NCBI RefSeq assembly: GCF_001431045.1
Contig: NZ_BCLE01000043.1
Span: 1-56,470, forward strand
DNA: 56,470 nt
Direction: 5' to 3'
From: Streptococcus orisasini
Lineage (GTDB): Bacteria; Bacillota; Bacilli; Lactobacillales; Streptococcaceae
Positions 39,577 through 48,082 of the stretch are shown piece by piece. Both the position numbers and the translations under genes were made by a program. The first letter of the stretch is position 1. Each line of letters begins with the position of its first letter. The notes beneath the pieces were generated by a model, which had not been told where the DNA came from, ran no database searches, and saw nothing but the letters and a program-made list of their open reading frames with translations.

Positions 39577-39612
39577 AGATGGCCTCCAGTTTTTCACCCG
39601 AAATTTATCTTT

Positions 39613-39621
39613 ATTATAGCA
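39613..39621 (-). promoter_or_regulatory. lysR promoter, extended -10
   Basis: Minus-strand TGC-TATAAT (TATAAT at 39618-39613). The -35 is poor. Confidence 0.55.
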
Positions 39622-39642
39622 TATGTTAGTTTTTCAGCTGCA

Positions 39643-39671
39643 TTGAAAGAGCTTTCAAAAAATGTTACAAT
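39643..39671 (+). promoter_or_regulatory. Promoter of the lipoprotein gene
   Basis: TTGAAA (39643-39648), 17 bases, TACAAT (39666-39671) with an extended TG. Confidence 0.8.
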
Positions 39672-39709
39672 AAACAAATAGAGGCAAACACTCTTTGAAG
39701 GGAGAAAAT

Positions 39710-40498
39710 ATGAAGAAAAAATGTTCAATTTTGTTAACGCTTTTTGCCGGTTTGCTTTTACTGACGGGCTGTGGCCTTCAGCGTATGGCCAATTCGGCTA
39801 AAAACCAGCAGGAAACAAGTAAGATGTCTGTCAAGAGTTTTCTCAAAAAGGTTGAAAAGGCCAACAGTTCTGTTGAAACAGTGCATTTTGACATGAACAC
39901 AGATGTTAGCTCAAACGGTCATAAGAGTCAGCAAATGACAGCAGATTTAGCCTATGATACTTCTGGTGAAACAATCGAAAAAGCCAATGTTGTTATTGAT
40001 GAAACCGTCAATGGGACAAATCGCTATCAAGAGATTATCGGAGATCAAAACACTGCCCGTGTGCGGACCTCAAAAGACGGCAGCTGGCGGACAGCTGACC
40101 CTCAAGGCAGATATACTATTCATCCGAGCTATTTCAATTTTTTAAAGGTTCTCTATTCTATGGAGGATGACTTAGTTCTCAAACAAAGTGGAAGTGAGTA
40201 TAAGCTGACTTTACGCAGTCAAAATGTCGATGTTGTTTCTTTGTTTAGAGAAGAGTTGAATCTTTATGTCAGAGGAATCAATCAAACTGAGCTAAAGAAA
40301 GATTTTAAAGTCACTTTTGATAAGAAAAAACTTTATTTAAAAGATTTTGATTTGAGTATTTCATACAACGGTGACAGAGGCAGCCTTGATTTAAGAGCAA
40401 AAGGCGAATTTTCAAAATGGAATAAAGTTAAGGATTCACAATTTTCACTGCCAGATGCAGAGTCAAATACTGATTCTAACGATTCTAATTCTATTTAA
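39710..40498 (+). CDS. Surface lipoprotein, DUF6612-like
   Basis: A 262-residue predicted lipoprotein. The signal sequence ends in the lipobox LTGC with the acylated C21. The mature part is charged and beta-rich (about 45-245), resembling the LolA/LppX-type DUF6612 group found on Gram-positive surfaces. It ends with a Ser/Asn/Asp-rich tail. The ATG 39710 has GAAGGGAG upstream; the TTG at 39695 has none. The function is unknown; binding of a lipid-like ligand is a fold-level guess. It is a single gene between its own promoter and the terminator at 40541. Confidence 0.75.
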   Translation: MKKKCSILLTLFAGLLLLTGCGLQRMANSAKNQQETSKMSVKSFLKKVEKANSSVETVHFDMNTDVSSNGHKSQQMTADLAYDTSGETIEKANVVIDETVNGTNRYQEIIGDQNTARVRTSKDGSWRTADPQGRYTIHPSYFNFLKVLYSMEDDLVLKQSGSEYKLTLRSQNVDVVSLFREELNLYVRGINQTELKKDFKVTFDKKKLYLKDFDLSISYNGDRGSLDLRAKGEFSKWNKVKDSQFSLPDAESNTDSNDSNSI

Positions 40499-40540
40499 AA
40501 CATCAATAATACTTGTGCTGCTTTAGGCAGCTCAGTTTAA

Positions 40541-40580
40541 AAGGAGAAGCCAGTACACATTTGGCTTCTCCTCTTTTTTA
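40541..40580 (+). terminator. Terminator of the lipoprotein gene
   Basis: AGGAGAAGCCA pairs with TGGCTTCTCCT and is followed by CTTTTTT. A smaller stem GCTGC-TTTAG-GCAGC precedes it. Confidence 0.85.
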
Positions 40581-40618
40581 TCAGTAGGCTTTCAGCAAAC
40601 AAAGCAGCTCAGATTTTC

Positions 40619-41860
40619 TTAAAGTTTCTCATTGACATATCTGACAAAATGATTCCACCAGACCTTAAGAAAGAAGCTGCGCTTAACTTGGGATTTGGCA
40701 ACTAGTTTAACCTTGGGCGGAGACTCCAGATAACCTTGACCGACAGGGCTGCTGTCTTTAAAGGTGGCCTCCCCTACGTTTTGCCCTTTTTTAATGGCTG
40801 CAGTATAGCCTTCTTTTTTCGAGGTGATGGTGACAGAGCTTTTTTTATTAGTTGTCTTATTTTGTACAGCGATAAAGTCCTTTTCAGCAACAGCAGGGAC
40901 ACTTGCTTGTTTACCATCAATGACCTTTGCTCTGCTATTTTTATAGGCTTGCCCTTTATGGATCAAGGTAGTCAATTCATAAGTGTTGTTGACATAGTTG
41001 AGCAAATCGTTAGTTGCTTTGAAGCGAGCAGAATCATCGCTATCAGAGTGGTCAGCGTTTAAAACAACAGAAATAATACGCATACCATTCTCCTTAGTCG
41101 TAGCGACAAAGCAAGCTCCTGCAAGTTCAGTTGTTCCTGTTTTAAGACCATCAATACCTTCTCGGGCGTAAGGCCTATTAGGCAGCATGTAATTGTAAGT
41201 GTCCATCTTGGTTCCGGCAAAATCGCTGCTTGTTTTTTTAGTGATTTTTAAGATTTGAGGAAATTCTTTGATCAAGTGGCGAGCGATAATGGCAACATCT
41301 TTAGCACTCATCATATTTTCTTCATCATTGCTGGAACCGGGATAGATATGTTCACCCAAAAGTTTATTATTAAGTCCGGAAGCGTTGACCAATTTGGCGT
41401 CGGTAATTCCCCAGTCTTGCAGCTGTTTTTTCATCATATCGACAAATCTGGCTTCTGTTCCGCCAACTTTTTCGGCCAAGGCTATAGCTGCACTATTGGC
41501 GCTGGCAATCATGGCGGCATCTACTAATTGTTTAACAGTATATTTTCTGGCTTCCATGGGGACATTGCTGGCGCTGTAATCCCTTGTCAGTTCATAAGGA
41601 TAATCAGAAATTTTTACCTTGGTATTCCAGGTAAGCTCGCCGGATTTAATCTCCTTATAAACCATATAAACAGTCAAAATCTTTGTAATAGAAGCAATCC
41701 CGGCAGGACTTAGGGCATCTTTTTCATAAAGAATTTTACCAGTATCGGCTTCGACAGCAATGGCATGTTTGGCAGCTGCATCAAAGTTTTCCTCGGCCTT
41801 AACTTGAAAACCAAGTAAGGAAAGAAAGAGCAGCGCAAGGCATAAAATCTTTTTCATCAT
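40619..41860 (-). CDS. dacA: D-alanyl-D-alanine carboxypeptidase (PBP5-type)
   Basis: A 413-residue penicillin-binding protein of the S11 family that removes the terminal D-Ala from peptidoglycan stem peptides. A signal sequence (about 1-22, ending VKAEE) leads to the transpeptidase fold with S57-x-x-K60 (SITK), S120-A-N122 and K240-TG. A PBP5_C domain (about 280-370) and a C-terminal amphipathic anchor complete it. The only promoter seen has its -10 7 bases before the ATG, so the mRNA may be leaderless and no SD is present. A second ATG follows at once (41857). Confidence 0.92.
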   Translation of the reverse strand: MMKKILCLALLFLSLLGFQVKAEENFDAAAKHAIAVEADTGKILYEKDALSPAGIASITKILTVYMVYKEIKSGELTWNTKVKISDYPYELTRDYSASNVPMEARKYTVKQLVDAAMIASANSAAIALAEKVGGTEARFVDMMKKQLQDWGITDAKLVNASGLNNKLLGEHIYPGSSNDEENMMSAKDVAIIARHLIKEFPQILKITKKTSSDFAGTKMDTYNYMLPNRPYAREGIDGLKTGTTELAGACFVATTKENGMRIISVVLNADHSDSDDSARFKATNDLLNYVNNTYELTTLIHKGQAYKNSRAKVIDGKQASVPAVAEKDFIAVQNKTTNKKSSVTITSKKEGYTAAIKKGQNVGEATFKDSSPVGQGYLESPPKVKLVAKSQVKRSFFLKVWWNHFVRYVNEKL

Positions 41861-41867
41861 ATGTTCA

Positions 41868-41876
41868 ATTATAGCA
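41868..41876 (-). promoter_or_regulatory. dacA promoter, extended -10, no leader
   Basis: Minus-strand TGC-TATAAT; the TATAAT ends at 41868, with 7 bases (41867-41861) before the start codon. Confidence 0.6.
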
Positions 41877-42071
41877 TAATTTTTATTTATGGAGGAAAGG
41901 CCTTTCTTAAAATTTTAGTGGCCTTGATATGAGGATGTAATTAAGAAAAAATAGGATTTTATAGACTAAAATTGCTTGCTTTGAAAAATAATTTTTTAGC
42001 ATTTTTAGGAGATTTCCTTTAAAAAACTTTGGAATAAAGCGCTTTCTAAGCTTTTAGGAGATGCTTGTTTG
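41877..42071. other. Upstream region of opp
   Basis: No gene. An AT-rich interval holding a cre-like palindrome at 42034-42047. The CodY-like box and opp promoter follow at its right end. Confidence 0.4.
42034..42047 (+). promoter_or_regulatory. cre-like palindrome upstream of oppA
   Basis: ATAAAGCGCTTTCT contains the symmetric cre core AAAGCGCTTT, with outer positions that deviate from consensus. It lies about 40 bases before the promoter. Confidence 0.35.
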
Positions 42072-42086
42072 AATTTTTTGAATACT
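42072..42086 (+). promoter_or_regulatory. CodY-like box at the opp promoter
   Basis: AATTTTTTGAATACT matches the CodY consensus with three mismatches and touches the -35. opp genes are CodY-repressed in other Gram-positives. Confidence 0.45.
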
Positions 42087-42114
42087 TGCTAAAAAGGTTA
42101 AAATAAGATAAAAT
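42086..42114 (+). promoter_or_regulatory. opp operon promoter
   Basis: TTGCTA (42086-42091), 17 bases, TAAAAT (42109-42114). Confidence 0.65.
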
Positions 42115-42172
42115 ATTTGTAATATTGGTTTTAAATTTCAAGCTATTAAAGGCTAATAAAAAGGAGACTTTT

Positions 42173-43822
42173 ATGTTCGAAACAAAAAAAAGTACATGGA
42201 AACATGTCGGCTTAGGAGTGGTTGCTTTAGCTTCAGTAGCTGCTTTGGCAGCCTGTGGAAATGGCAGCAAACAATCATCAAAAGATGAGATTAATTGGTA
42301 TTTCCGTACAGAAATCAACTCTTTGGACATTTCTAAAAGTACAGATACATATTCTGGAGTAGTTATAGGAAATTCAGGAAGCAACCTTCTTCGTGTCAAT
42401 GCTGAAGGTAAGACAGTTCCTGATTTGGCTAAAAAAGTAGAGGTATCAAAAGACGGTTTAACCTATACAGCTACACTTCGCAAAGGCATCAAGTGGTCAG
42501 ACGGCAGTCCTATTACAGCCAAAGATTTTGTTTATTCATGGCAGCGCATTGTTAATCCTAAAACAGCTTCTGAGTATTCAAATATAGCACTTGATTCACA
42601 TGTGAAAAACGCCAAAGCTATTAACAGCGGAGAAATAACAGATCTCAATGCTTTGGGTGTGAAAGCTGAAGGAAATAAGGTCATCTTTACTTTGGAAACG
42701 CCAACTCCGCAAATGAAGTATCTCCTTGCCTTTACAAGCTTTATGCCGCAAAAAGAAGCCTTTGTCAATAAAGTTGGTAAGAAATACGGAACAAATTCTG
42801 ACAGTCAAATCTATTCAGGACCTTATATTGCAACCGGCTGGAATGGAACAAACGGCACTTACAAACTTAAAAAGAACAAGTACTACTGGAATGCTGACAA
42901 GGTCAAGACAAAAGTTGTCAACATTCAAACAATTAAGAAGCCTGAAACAGCAGTTCAAATGTACAAACGTGGTGAGTTGGATATGGCGGAAATTTCCAAT
43001 ACACCAGCCCTTTTCAAAGCTAATAAAAACAACAAAGATGTTGTCAATATTTATGAAGCTACAACAACCTACTTTGAATACAATCAAACAGGTGCCAATA
43101 AAGCTCTATCTAATAAGAAAATCCGTCAAGCCCTTAACTATGCAACTAACCGTAAGGCTTATGTTGATACAGTTGTTCCGACAGGTTCCCGTGCGGCAAC
43201 CGGTATAGCTCCTTATAAACTGGCCAAAGTTGATGGCAAGGATTTATCAAAAGAAGTAGCACCTGGTTACGCTTATGATGTGGAGAAAGCAAGAAAACTC
43301 TTTAAAGAAGGTTTGCAGGAAATTGGTGAAACATCAGTGAAATTTACAATTACTTCTGATGCTGATTCACCAACTGCTAAGTCCGGTCTTGATTACATTA
43401 AAGGCGCTTGGGAAAAGGCTCTGCCAGGTTTAACCATTGAAGAAAAACTTGTTCCTTTCAAACAACGTCTGCAAGATTCAAAAACACAAAACTTTGATAT
43501 TGTAATGTCACTTTGGGGTGGTGACTATCCAGAAGGTTCAACTTTCTATGGCCTGTTTGGCAGTGATTCTTCACAAAATAACGGTAAGTTCTCAAACCCT
43601 GCTTATGACCAAGCTTATGAAAAAGCTGTGACAACGGATGCCTTAGAACCTGCTAAAGCAGCTGAAGACTACAAAGCAGCTGAAAAAGCTTTATTTGACG
43701 AAGCCAATATTAATCCAATTTACTTCCGCAGTATGAAGGGACTGCAAAATCCTAGCATTAAAGGTTTAATCCGCAGCTCTACAGGATTAAATGTAGACTT
43801 CACTTATGCTTATAAAAAATAA
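42173..43822 (+). CDS. oppA: Oligopeptide-binding lipoprotein OppA
   Basis: A 549-residue extracellular binding protein of family 5. The signal sequence ends at the lipobox LAAC with C28 for lipid attachment. The binding fold runs from about 35 to 540, with the family signature LRKGIKWSDGSPITAKDFVYSWQRIV. It captures peptides for OppBCDF, all encoded downstream. The ATG 42173 is chosen with AAAAGGAG upstream; codons from 42125 are untranslated leader. A strong hairpin between oppA and oppB should favour higher oppA mRNA levels. Confidence 0.95.
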   Translation: MFETKKSTWKHVGLGVVALASVAALAACGNGSKQSSKDEINWYFRTEINSLDISKSTDTYSGVVIGNSGSNLLRVNAEGKTVPDLAKKVEVSKDGLTYTATLRKGIKWSDGSPITAKDFVYSWQRIVNPKTASEYSNIALDSHVKNAKAINSGEITDLNALGVKAEGNKVIFTLETPTPQMKYLLAFTSFMPQKEAFVNKVGKKYGTNSDSQIYSGPYIATGWNGTNGTYKLKKNKYYWNADKVKTKVVNIQTIKKPETAVQMYKRGELDMAEISNTPALFKANKNNKDVVNIYEATTTYFEYNQTGANKALSNKKIRQALNYATNRKAYVDTVVPTGSRAATGIAPYKLAKVDGKDLSKEVAPGYAYDVEKARKLFKEGLQEIGETSVKFTITSDADSPTAKSGLDYIKGAWEKALPGLTIEEKLVPFKQRLQDSKTQNFDIVMSLWGGDYPEGSTFYGLFGSDSSQNNGKFSNPAYDQAYEKAVTTDALEPAKAAEDYKAAEKALFDEANINPIYFRSMKGLQNPSIKGLIRSSTGLNVDFTYAYKK

Positions 43823-43877
43823 GGCTTAGGATAAGGAATTTTTCACACATGGCAAGGATTGGCTTAGGCCAGTTCTT

Positions 43878-43907
43878 GTTTTTATTGGGAAAAGCTCCAA
43901 TAAAAAC
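43878..43907 (+). other. Hairpin in the oppA-oppB gap
   Basis: A perfect 11-bp stem GTTTTTATTGG / CCAATAAAAAC with an 8-base loop and no T-run after it. It is likely an RNA-stabilising or partial terminating element giving more OppA than OppBCDF. Confidence 0.6.
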
Positions 43908-43923
43908 TAAGAAAAGGAACATT

Positions 43924-44838
43924 ATGCTTAAATATATTCTTAAACGTATAGGGATTCTTTTGCTGACCTTATTTATAGTTGTCACCATTACTTTCTTTCT
44001 TATGAAAGCGATGAAAGGAACTCCTTTTAATAACCCTAAATTAACTCCAGAAGCTATTGCTGCCTTAAATGTGCAGTATGGACTTGACAAACCTGAATGG
44101 CAACAGTATTTGATTTATTTAAAAAATGTCTTTACCGGCGATTTGGGAACAAGTTTCCAATATACCAATCAATCTGTAACAACGCTTATTGTCCAAAGAT
44201 TGGGTATTTCTGCCCAGCTGGGATTACAGGCCTTGATTTTAGGTGTAGGTCTGGGCTTGATCGTTGGAGCTCTTTCTGCACGGCATCAAAATGATAGAGT
44301 TGATGGTCTTTTAAGTGTGATTTCAACACTTGGGTATTCCGTTCCATCTTTCATTTTGGCGGTTTTTCTGCTTAATGCTTTAGGCTACCGTTTTCAGTTT
44401 CTGCCGGTTTCAGGTTGGGGAAGCTTTTCGCAAACCATCCTTCCGACATTAGCTCTATCCTTTAATCCTTTTGCTGTGACCACACGTTTTGTCAGAAGTG
44501 AGATGATTGAAGCCTTGAATTCTGATTATATTCAGTTGGCAAGGGCTAAGGGGCTGACAGATCGGCAGGTAGCCAACCGTCACGCCTACCGCAATTCTAT
44601 GATTCCTGTTCTAACCTTGGTGGGTCCTATGGCGGCTAACTTGTTAACTGGTTCTGTTTTGATCGAAAGAATATTCTCCATTCCGGGAATCGGAGAACAG
44701 TTTGTGAATTCAATTCCGTCCAATGACTATCCTGTTATTATGGGAACAACTATTGTTTACGCGGTAATGCTGATGAGCATGATTTTGCTGACAGATATTA
44801 TTACCAGTATTGTTGATCCGCGCGTTCGTTTGCAGTAA
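43924..44838 (+). CDS. oppB: Oligopeptide ABC transporter permease OppB
   Basis: A 304-residue permease (DppB/OppB family) with six membrane segments. Visible family features are MLKYILKRIGILLLTLF at the N-terminus, the EAA loop EALNSDYIQLARAKGLTDRQV, and the C-terminal DIITSIVDPRVRL. It forms the channel with OppC. ATG 43924 is chosen because AAAAGGAAC precedes it; the longer frame from 43849 runs through the intercistronic hairpin. Confidence 0.95.
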   Translation: MLKYILKRIGILLLTLFIVVTITFFLMKAMKGTPFNNPKLTPEAIAALNVQYGLDKPEWQQYLIYLKNVFTGDLGTSFQYTNQSVTTLIVQRLGISAQLGLQALILGVGLGLIVGALSARHQNDRVDGLLSVISTLGYSVPSFILAVFLLNALGYRFQFLPVSGWGSFSQTILPTLALSFNPFAVTTRFVRSEMIEALNSDYIQLARAKGLTDRQVANRHAYRNSMIPVLTLVGPMAANLLTGSVLIERIFSIPGIGEQFVNSIPSNDYPVIMGTTIVYAVMLMSMILLTDIITSIVDPRVRLQ

Positions 44839-44848
44839 GGAGACTAAC

Positions 44849-45880
44849 ATGGCAGATAAGAATAGAAAATTTGTGCTTGTTGGTGCAGGAAGCGCCAGTG
44901 CACAAGAAAAAATTGAAAAGCCAGCCCTGTCTTTTCTGCAGGATGCTTGGCGGCGTTTAAAGAAAAATAAATTAGCAGTTGTTTCACTTTGGTTTCTTAC
45001 CTTGCTGATCACATTTTCACTGCTGTCACCTTTGTTTGTGTCACAAAAGGATGCCAATAGTTTTGATTCGGATAAGGTATCTACTTATAGTAATTTACCG
45101 CCTAACAGCGGTCTAGGGATTCCTGGCTGGAATGGTGTGTTTCAAATGCCTGGCTCCAGTTCTGCTTCTAATGTTTATGAAGATCAGTCGGTTCCAGAAG
45201 GAAAACATTTCTTATTAGGGACTGACAGCTTAGGACGCAGCCTTGGCAAACGGATTATTGTTGGTATCCGTATTTCGCTGTTAGTTGCGGTTGCGGCGAC
45301 CTGCATTGACCTTCTCATCGGTGTCATTTACGGTCTAACTTCCGGTTATATCGGCGGAATGGTTGATACGGTCATGCAGCGTATTATTGAAATCATTTCT
45401 TCTGTTCCTAACTTGATTATTGTGACAATGCTAGGACTTTTATTGGGTAATGGGATATTGGCTATCATTCTTTCTATCGGTTTGACCGGCTGGACCTCAA
45501 TGGCCAGACAGGTCAGAAATATGACCTTGTCTTATAAGGAAAGAGATTTTGTTTTGGCTGCGAGAACCCTTGGTGAAAGCGGACCTAAGATAGCCTTTAA
45601 GCATATCCTACCTAATATTTCCGGAGTTATTATCGTTCAGATTATGATGACCATTCCTTCGGCTATCATGTATGAAGCTATTCTTTCAGCAATCAACTTG
45701 GGTGTGAAACCGCCGACTTCTTCACTGGGGTCTCTGATTTCTGATGCTCAGGAAAACTTGCAGTACTATCCTTATCAGATTATTCTGCCGGCCCTTGCTT
45801 TGGTACTGATTTCCTTAGCCTTTATTTTGCTGGGTGATGGTTTGCGTGATGCATTTGATCCAAAATCAGATAAGGACTAA
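44849..45880 (+). CDS. oppC: Oligopeptide ABC transporter permease OppC
   Basis: A 343-residue permease. The N-terminal cytoplasmic part (about 1-45) leads to a membrane segment, then an extracytoplasmic region with GTDSLGRSLGKRIIVGIRISL, further membrane segments, and the EAA loop VLAARTLGESGPKIAFKHILPN. It pairs with OppB. ATG 44849 has TAAGGAG upstream. It starts 10 bases after the oppB stop. Confidence 0.95.
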   Translation: MADKNRKFVLVGAGSASAQEKIEKPALSFLQDAWRRLKKNKLAVVSLWFLTLLITFSLLSPLFVSQKDANSFDSDKVSTYSNLPPNSGLGIPGWNGVFQMPGSSSASNVYEDQSVPEGKHFLLGTDSLGRSLGKRIIVGIRISLLVAVAATCIDLLIGVIYGLTSGYIGGMVDTVMQRIIEIISSVPNLIIVTMLGLLLGNGILAIILSIGLTGWTSMARQVRNMTLSYKERDFVLAARTLGESGPKIAFKHILPNISGVIIVQIMMTIPSAIMYEAILSAINLGVKPPTSSLGSLISDAQENLQYYPYQIILPALALVLISLAFILLGDGLRDAFDPKSDKD

Positions 45881-45890
45881 GGAGGAAGAT

Positions 45891-46943
45891 ATGAGTAAAG
45901 AAAAAATTTTACAGGTCAATAACCTCCATGTCAATTTTCATACCTATGCTGGTGAGGTTAAAGCGATCCGTGATGTCAGTTTCTATCTGGAAAAGGGTGA
46001 AACCCTTGCTATTGTAGGTGAATCCGGTTCTGGTAAATCTGTAACAACCCGTACCTTGATGGGGCTGTCTGCTAAAAACGCTGAGATTTCAGGAGATATT
46101 GAATTTAAAGGCCGCAATCTCATTGATTTAAAAGAAGAAGACTGGGTTAATATCCGCGGCAATGATATTTCCATGATTTTCCAAGATCCGATGACCAGCC
46201 TCGATCCGACAATGAAAATTGGCCTACAAATTGCTGAGCCAATCATCAAGCATGAAAAGCTTGCTAAAAAAGAAGCTTTGACGCGTGCTTTAGATATCAT
46301 GAAAAAGGTCGGCATTCCTAACGCTGAAGAACACATCAATGATTATCCTCATCAATGGTCGGGCGGTATGCGCCAGCGGGCTGTTATTGCCATTGCTCTT
46401 GCAACCAATCCGGAAATTCTCATTGCTGATGAACCGACAACAGCCCTTGATGTGACGATTCAGGCACAGATTCTTCATTTGATGAAAGAAATCCAAAAAA
46501 ACACAGATTCTTCTATTATTTTTATTACGCATGATTTAGGTGTTGTGGCTGGCATGGCTGATCGAGTTGCTGTCATGTATGCCGGAAAGATTGTCGAGTA
46601 CGGAAAAGTGGACGAAGTTTTCTACAATCCACAACATCCCTATACTTGGGGACTTTTGAACTCTATGCCGACAACTAGTACAGCAGCAGGAAGTCTGCAA
46701 TCGATTCCGGGAACACCGCCTGATTTGCTGCATCCGCCAAAAGGCGATGCCTTTGCTCCGAGAAATGAATTTGCACTTGACATTGATCTTGAAGAAGAAC
46801 CACCGTTTTTCAAAGTCAGTGATTCTCATTATGCAGCTACTTGGCTGCTGGATGAACGTGCTCCTCAAATTGTGCCTCCAGAAAGAATTTTGAAGCGCTG
46901 GGAAAAATGGAAGAGCTTGAAGGGAGAAGAGCCTAATGACTGA
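45891..46943 (+). CDS. oppD: Oligopeptide ABC transporter ATPase OppD
   Basis: A 350-residue ABC ATPase. Walker A is GESGSGKSV, the signature [15 protein letters not shown], Walker [15 protein letters not shown] and the switch His in [13 protein letters not shown]. The C-terminal peptide-transporter extension (from about 245) is present. It forms a heterodimer with OppF. ATG 45891 is chosen because AAGGAGGA precedes it; the frame opens at 45834 within oppC. It overlaps oppF by 8 bases. Confidence 0.95.
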   Translation: MSKEKILQVNNLHVNFHTYAGEVKAIRDVSFYLEKGETLAIVGESGSGKSVTTRTLMGLSAKNAEISGDIEFKGRNLIDLKEEDWVNIRGNDISMIFQDPMTSLDPTMKIGLQIAEPIIKHEKLAKKEALTRALDIMKKVGIPNAEEHINDYPHQWSGGMRQRAVIAIALATNPEILIADEPTTALDVTIQAQILHLMKEIQKNTDSSIIFITHDLGVVAGMADRVAVMYAGKIVEYGKVDEVFYNPQHPYTWGLLNSMPTTSTAAGSLQSIPGTPPDLLHPPKGDAFAPRNEFALDIDLEEEPPFFKVSDSHYAATWLLDERAPQIVPPERILKRWEKWKSLKGEEPND

Positions 46944-47874
46944 AAATCGTAAAAAACTGGTGGAAGTCAAAAATGTTTCGTTGATATTCAATAAAGGCAG
47001 ATCCAATGAAGTCAAGGCTATTGACAATGTCAGCTTTGATATCTATGAGGGGGAAGTCTTTGGCCTTGTCGGAGAATCCGGTTCAGGTAAAACGACTATC
47101 GGCCGCGCTATTCTTAAACTCTATAATATTGATGAAGGTGAGATTGATTTTGAGGGCGAAACCATTTCAAGCCTTAAAGGGAAAGAGCTCTTTGCCTTTC
47201 GTAAGAAAGCACAGATGATCTTCCAGGACCCTCAAGCCAGTCTGAACGGACGTATGAAAGTCAGAGACATCATCGCTGAAGGTCTTGATACTTATAAATT
47301 AGTTAAAAATAAAGAGGAACGTGATGTTAAAGTTCAAGAGCTGCTTGATTTAGTTGGTTTGAATAAGGACCATCTAACGCGTTATCCGCATGAGTTTTCA
47401 GGCGGTCAGCGGCAGCGTATCGGAATAGCTCGTGCTTTGGCTGTAGAGCCCAAATTTATCATTGCCGATGAACCAATCTCTGCCTTGGATGTCTCCATCC
47501 AGGCTCAAGTCGTTAATCTGATGCAAAAACTGCAGCATGAACAAGGATTGACTTACCTATTTATTGCTCACGACTTATCTATGGTTAAGTACATTTCTGA
47601 CCGTATCGGCGTTATGCATTGGGGGAAAATAGTGGAAATTGGAACATCAGATGAAGTTTACCATCATCCTATTCATCCATACACAAAGAGCCTGTTATCG
47701 GCAGTTCCTGAACCCGATCCCGAGTTAGAGCGCAAACGCGTTCACAAGGTTTACGATCCTGCCCATGAATTAGACGGACAAGTGCGTGAGATGCGAGAAA
47801 TCACTCCGGGACATTTTGTCTTATCAACCGAAGAAGAAGCAAAAACCTATCAAAAAGAATTTAAAGTTCAGTAA
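46936..47874 (+). CDS. oppF: Oligopeptide ABC transporter ATPase OppF
   Basis: A 312-residue ABC ATPase, partner of OppD. Walker A is GESGSGKTT, the signature FSGGQRQRIGIARAL, Walker B FIIADEPISALDVS and the switch His in IAHDLSMVKYISD. The C-terminal oligopeptide extension includes HPIHPYTKSLLSAVPEPDP. It overlaps oppD by 8 bases with GGGAGAAGAG upstream, and closes the operon before the terminator at 47978. Confidence 0.95.
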   Translation: MTENRKKLVEVKNVSLIFNKGRSNEVKAIDNVSFDIYEGEVFGLVGESGSGKTTIGRAILKLYNIDEGEIDFEGETISSLKGKELFAFRKKAQMIFQDPQASLNGRMKVRDIIAEGLDTYKLVKNKEERDVKVQELLDLVGLNKDHLTRYPHEFSGGQRQRIGIARALAVEPKFIIADEPISALDVSIQAQVVNLMQKLQHEQGLTYLFIAHDLSMVKYISDRIGVMHWGKIVEIGTSDEVYHHPIHPYTKSLLSAVPEPDPELERKRVHKVYDPAHELDGQVREMREITPGHFVLSTEEEAKTYQKEFKVQ

Positions 47875-47977
47875 AAAGCAGGACAGACAGTCAAAATTAT
47901 CCAACAATCTGTTTTGCTGTTATGTTTCAGCGCAGCAGTAAAAAAAGGCACAAAAAGCAGTCTCTGCTGCTATATAT

Positions 47978-48030
47978 AAAAAGAGCAATAAGAACCAGAT
48001 CATAAAATGTAGGTTCTTATTGCTCTTTTT
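47978..48030. terminator. Strong terminator of opp (bidirectional)
   Basis: A perfect 19-bp stem AAAAAGAGCAATAAGAACC / its complement with a 15-base loop. T-runs on both strands let it serve the opp operon and the converging rpiR gene. A smaller stem GCAG-TCT-CTGC lies just upstream. Confidence 0.9.
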
Positions 48031-48082
48031 ATTTGTTTATGGGATAAATAGCATAATTCAAATTAGAAAGATGACGTATTTT

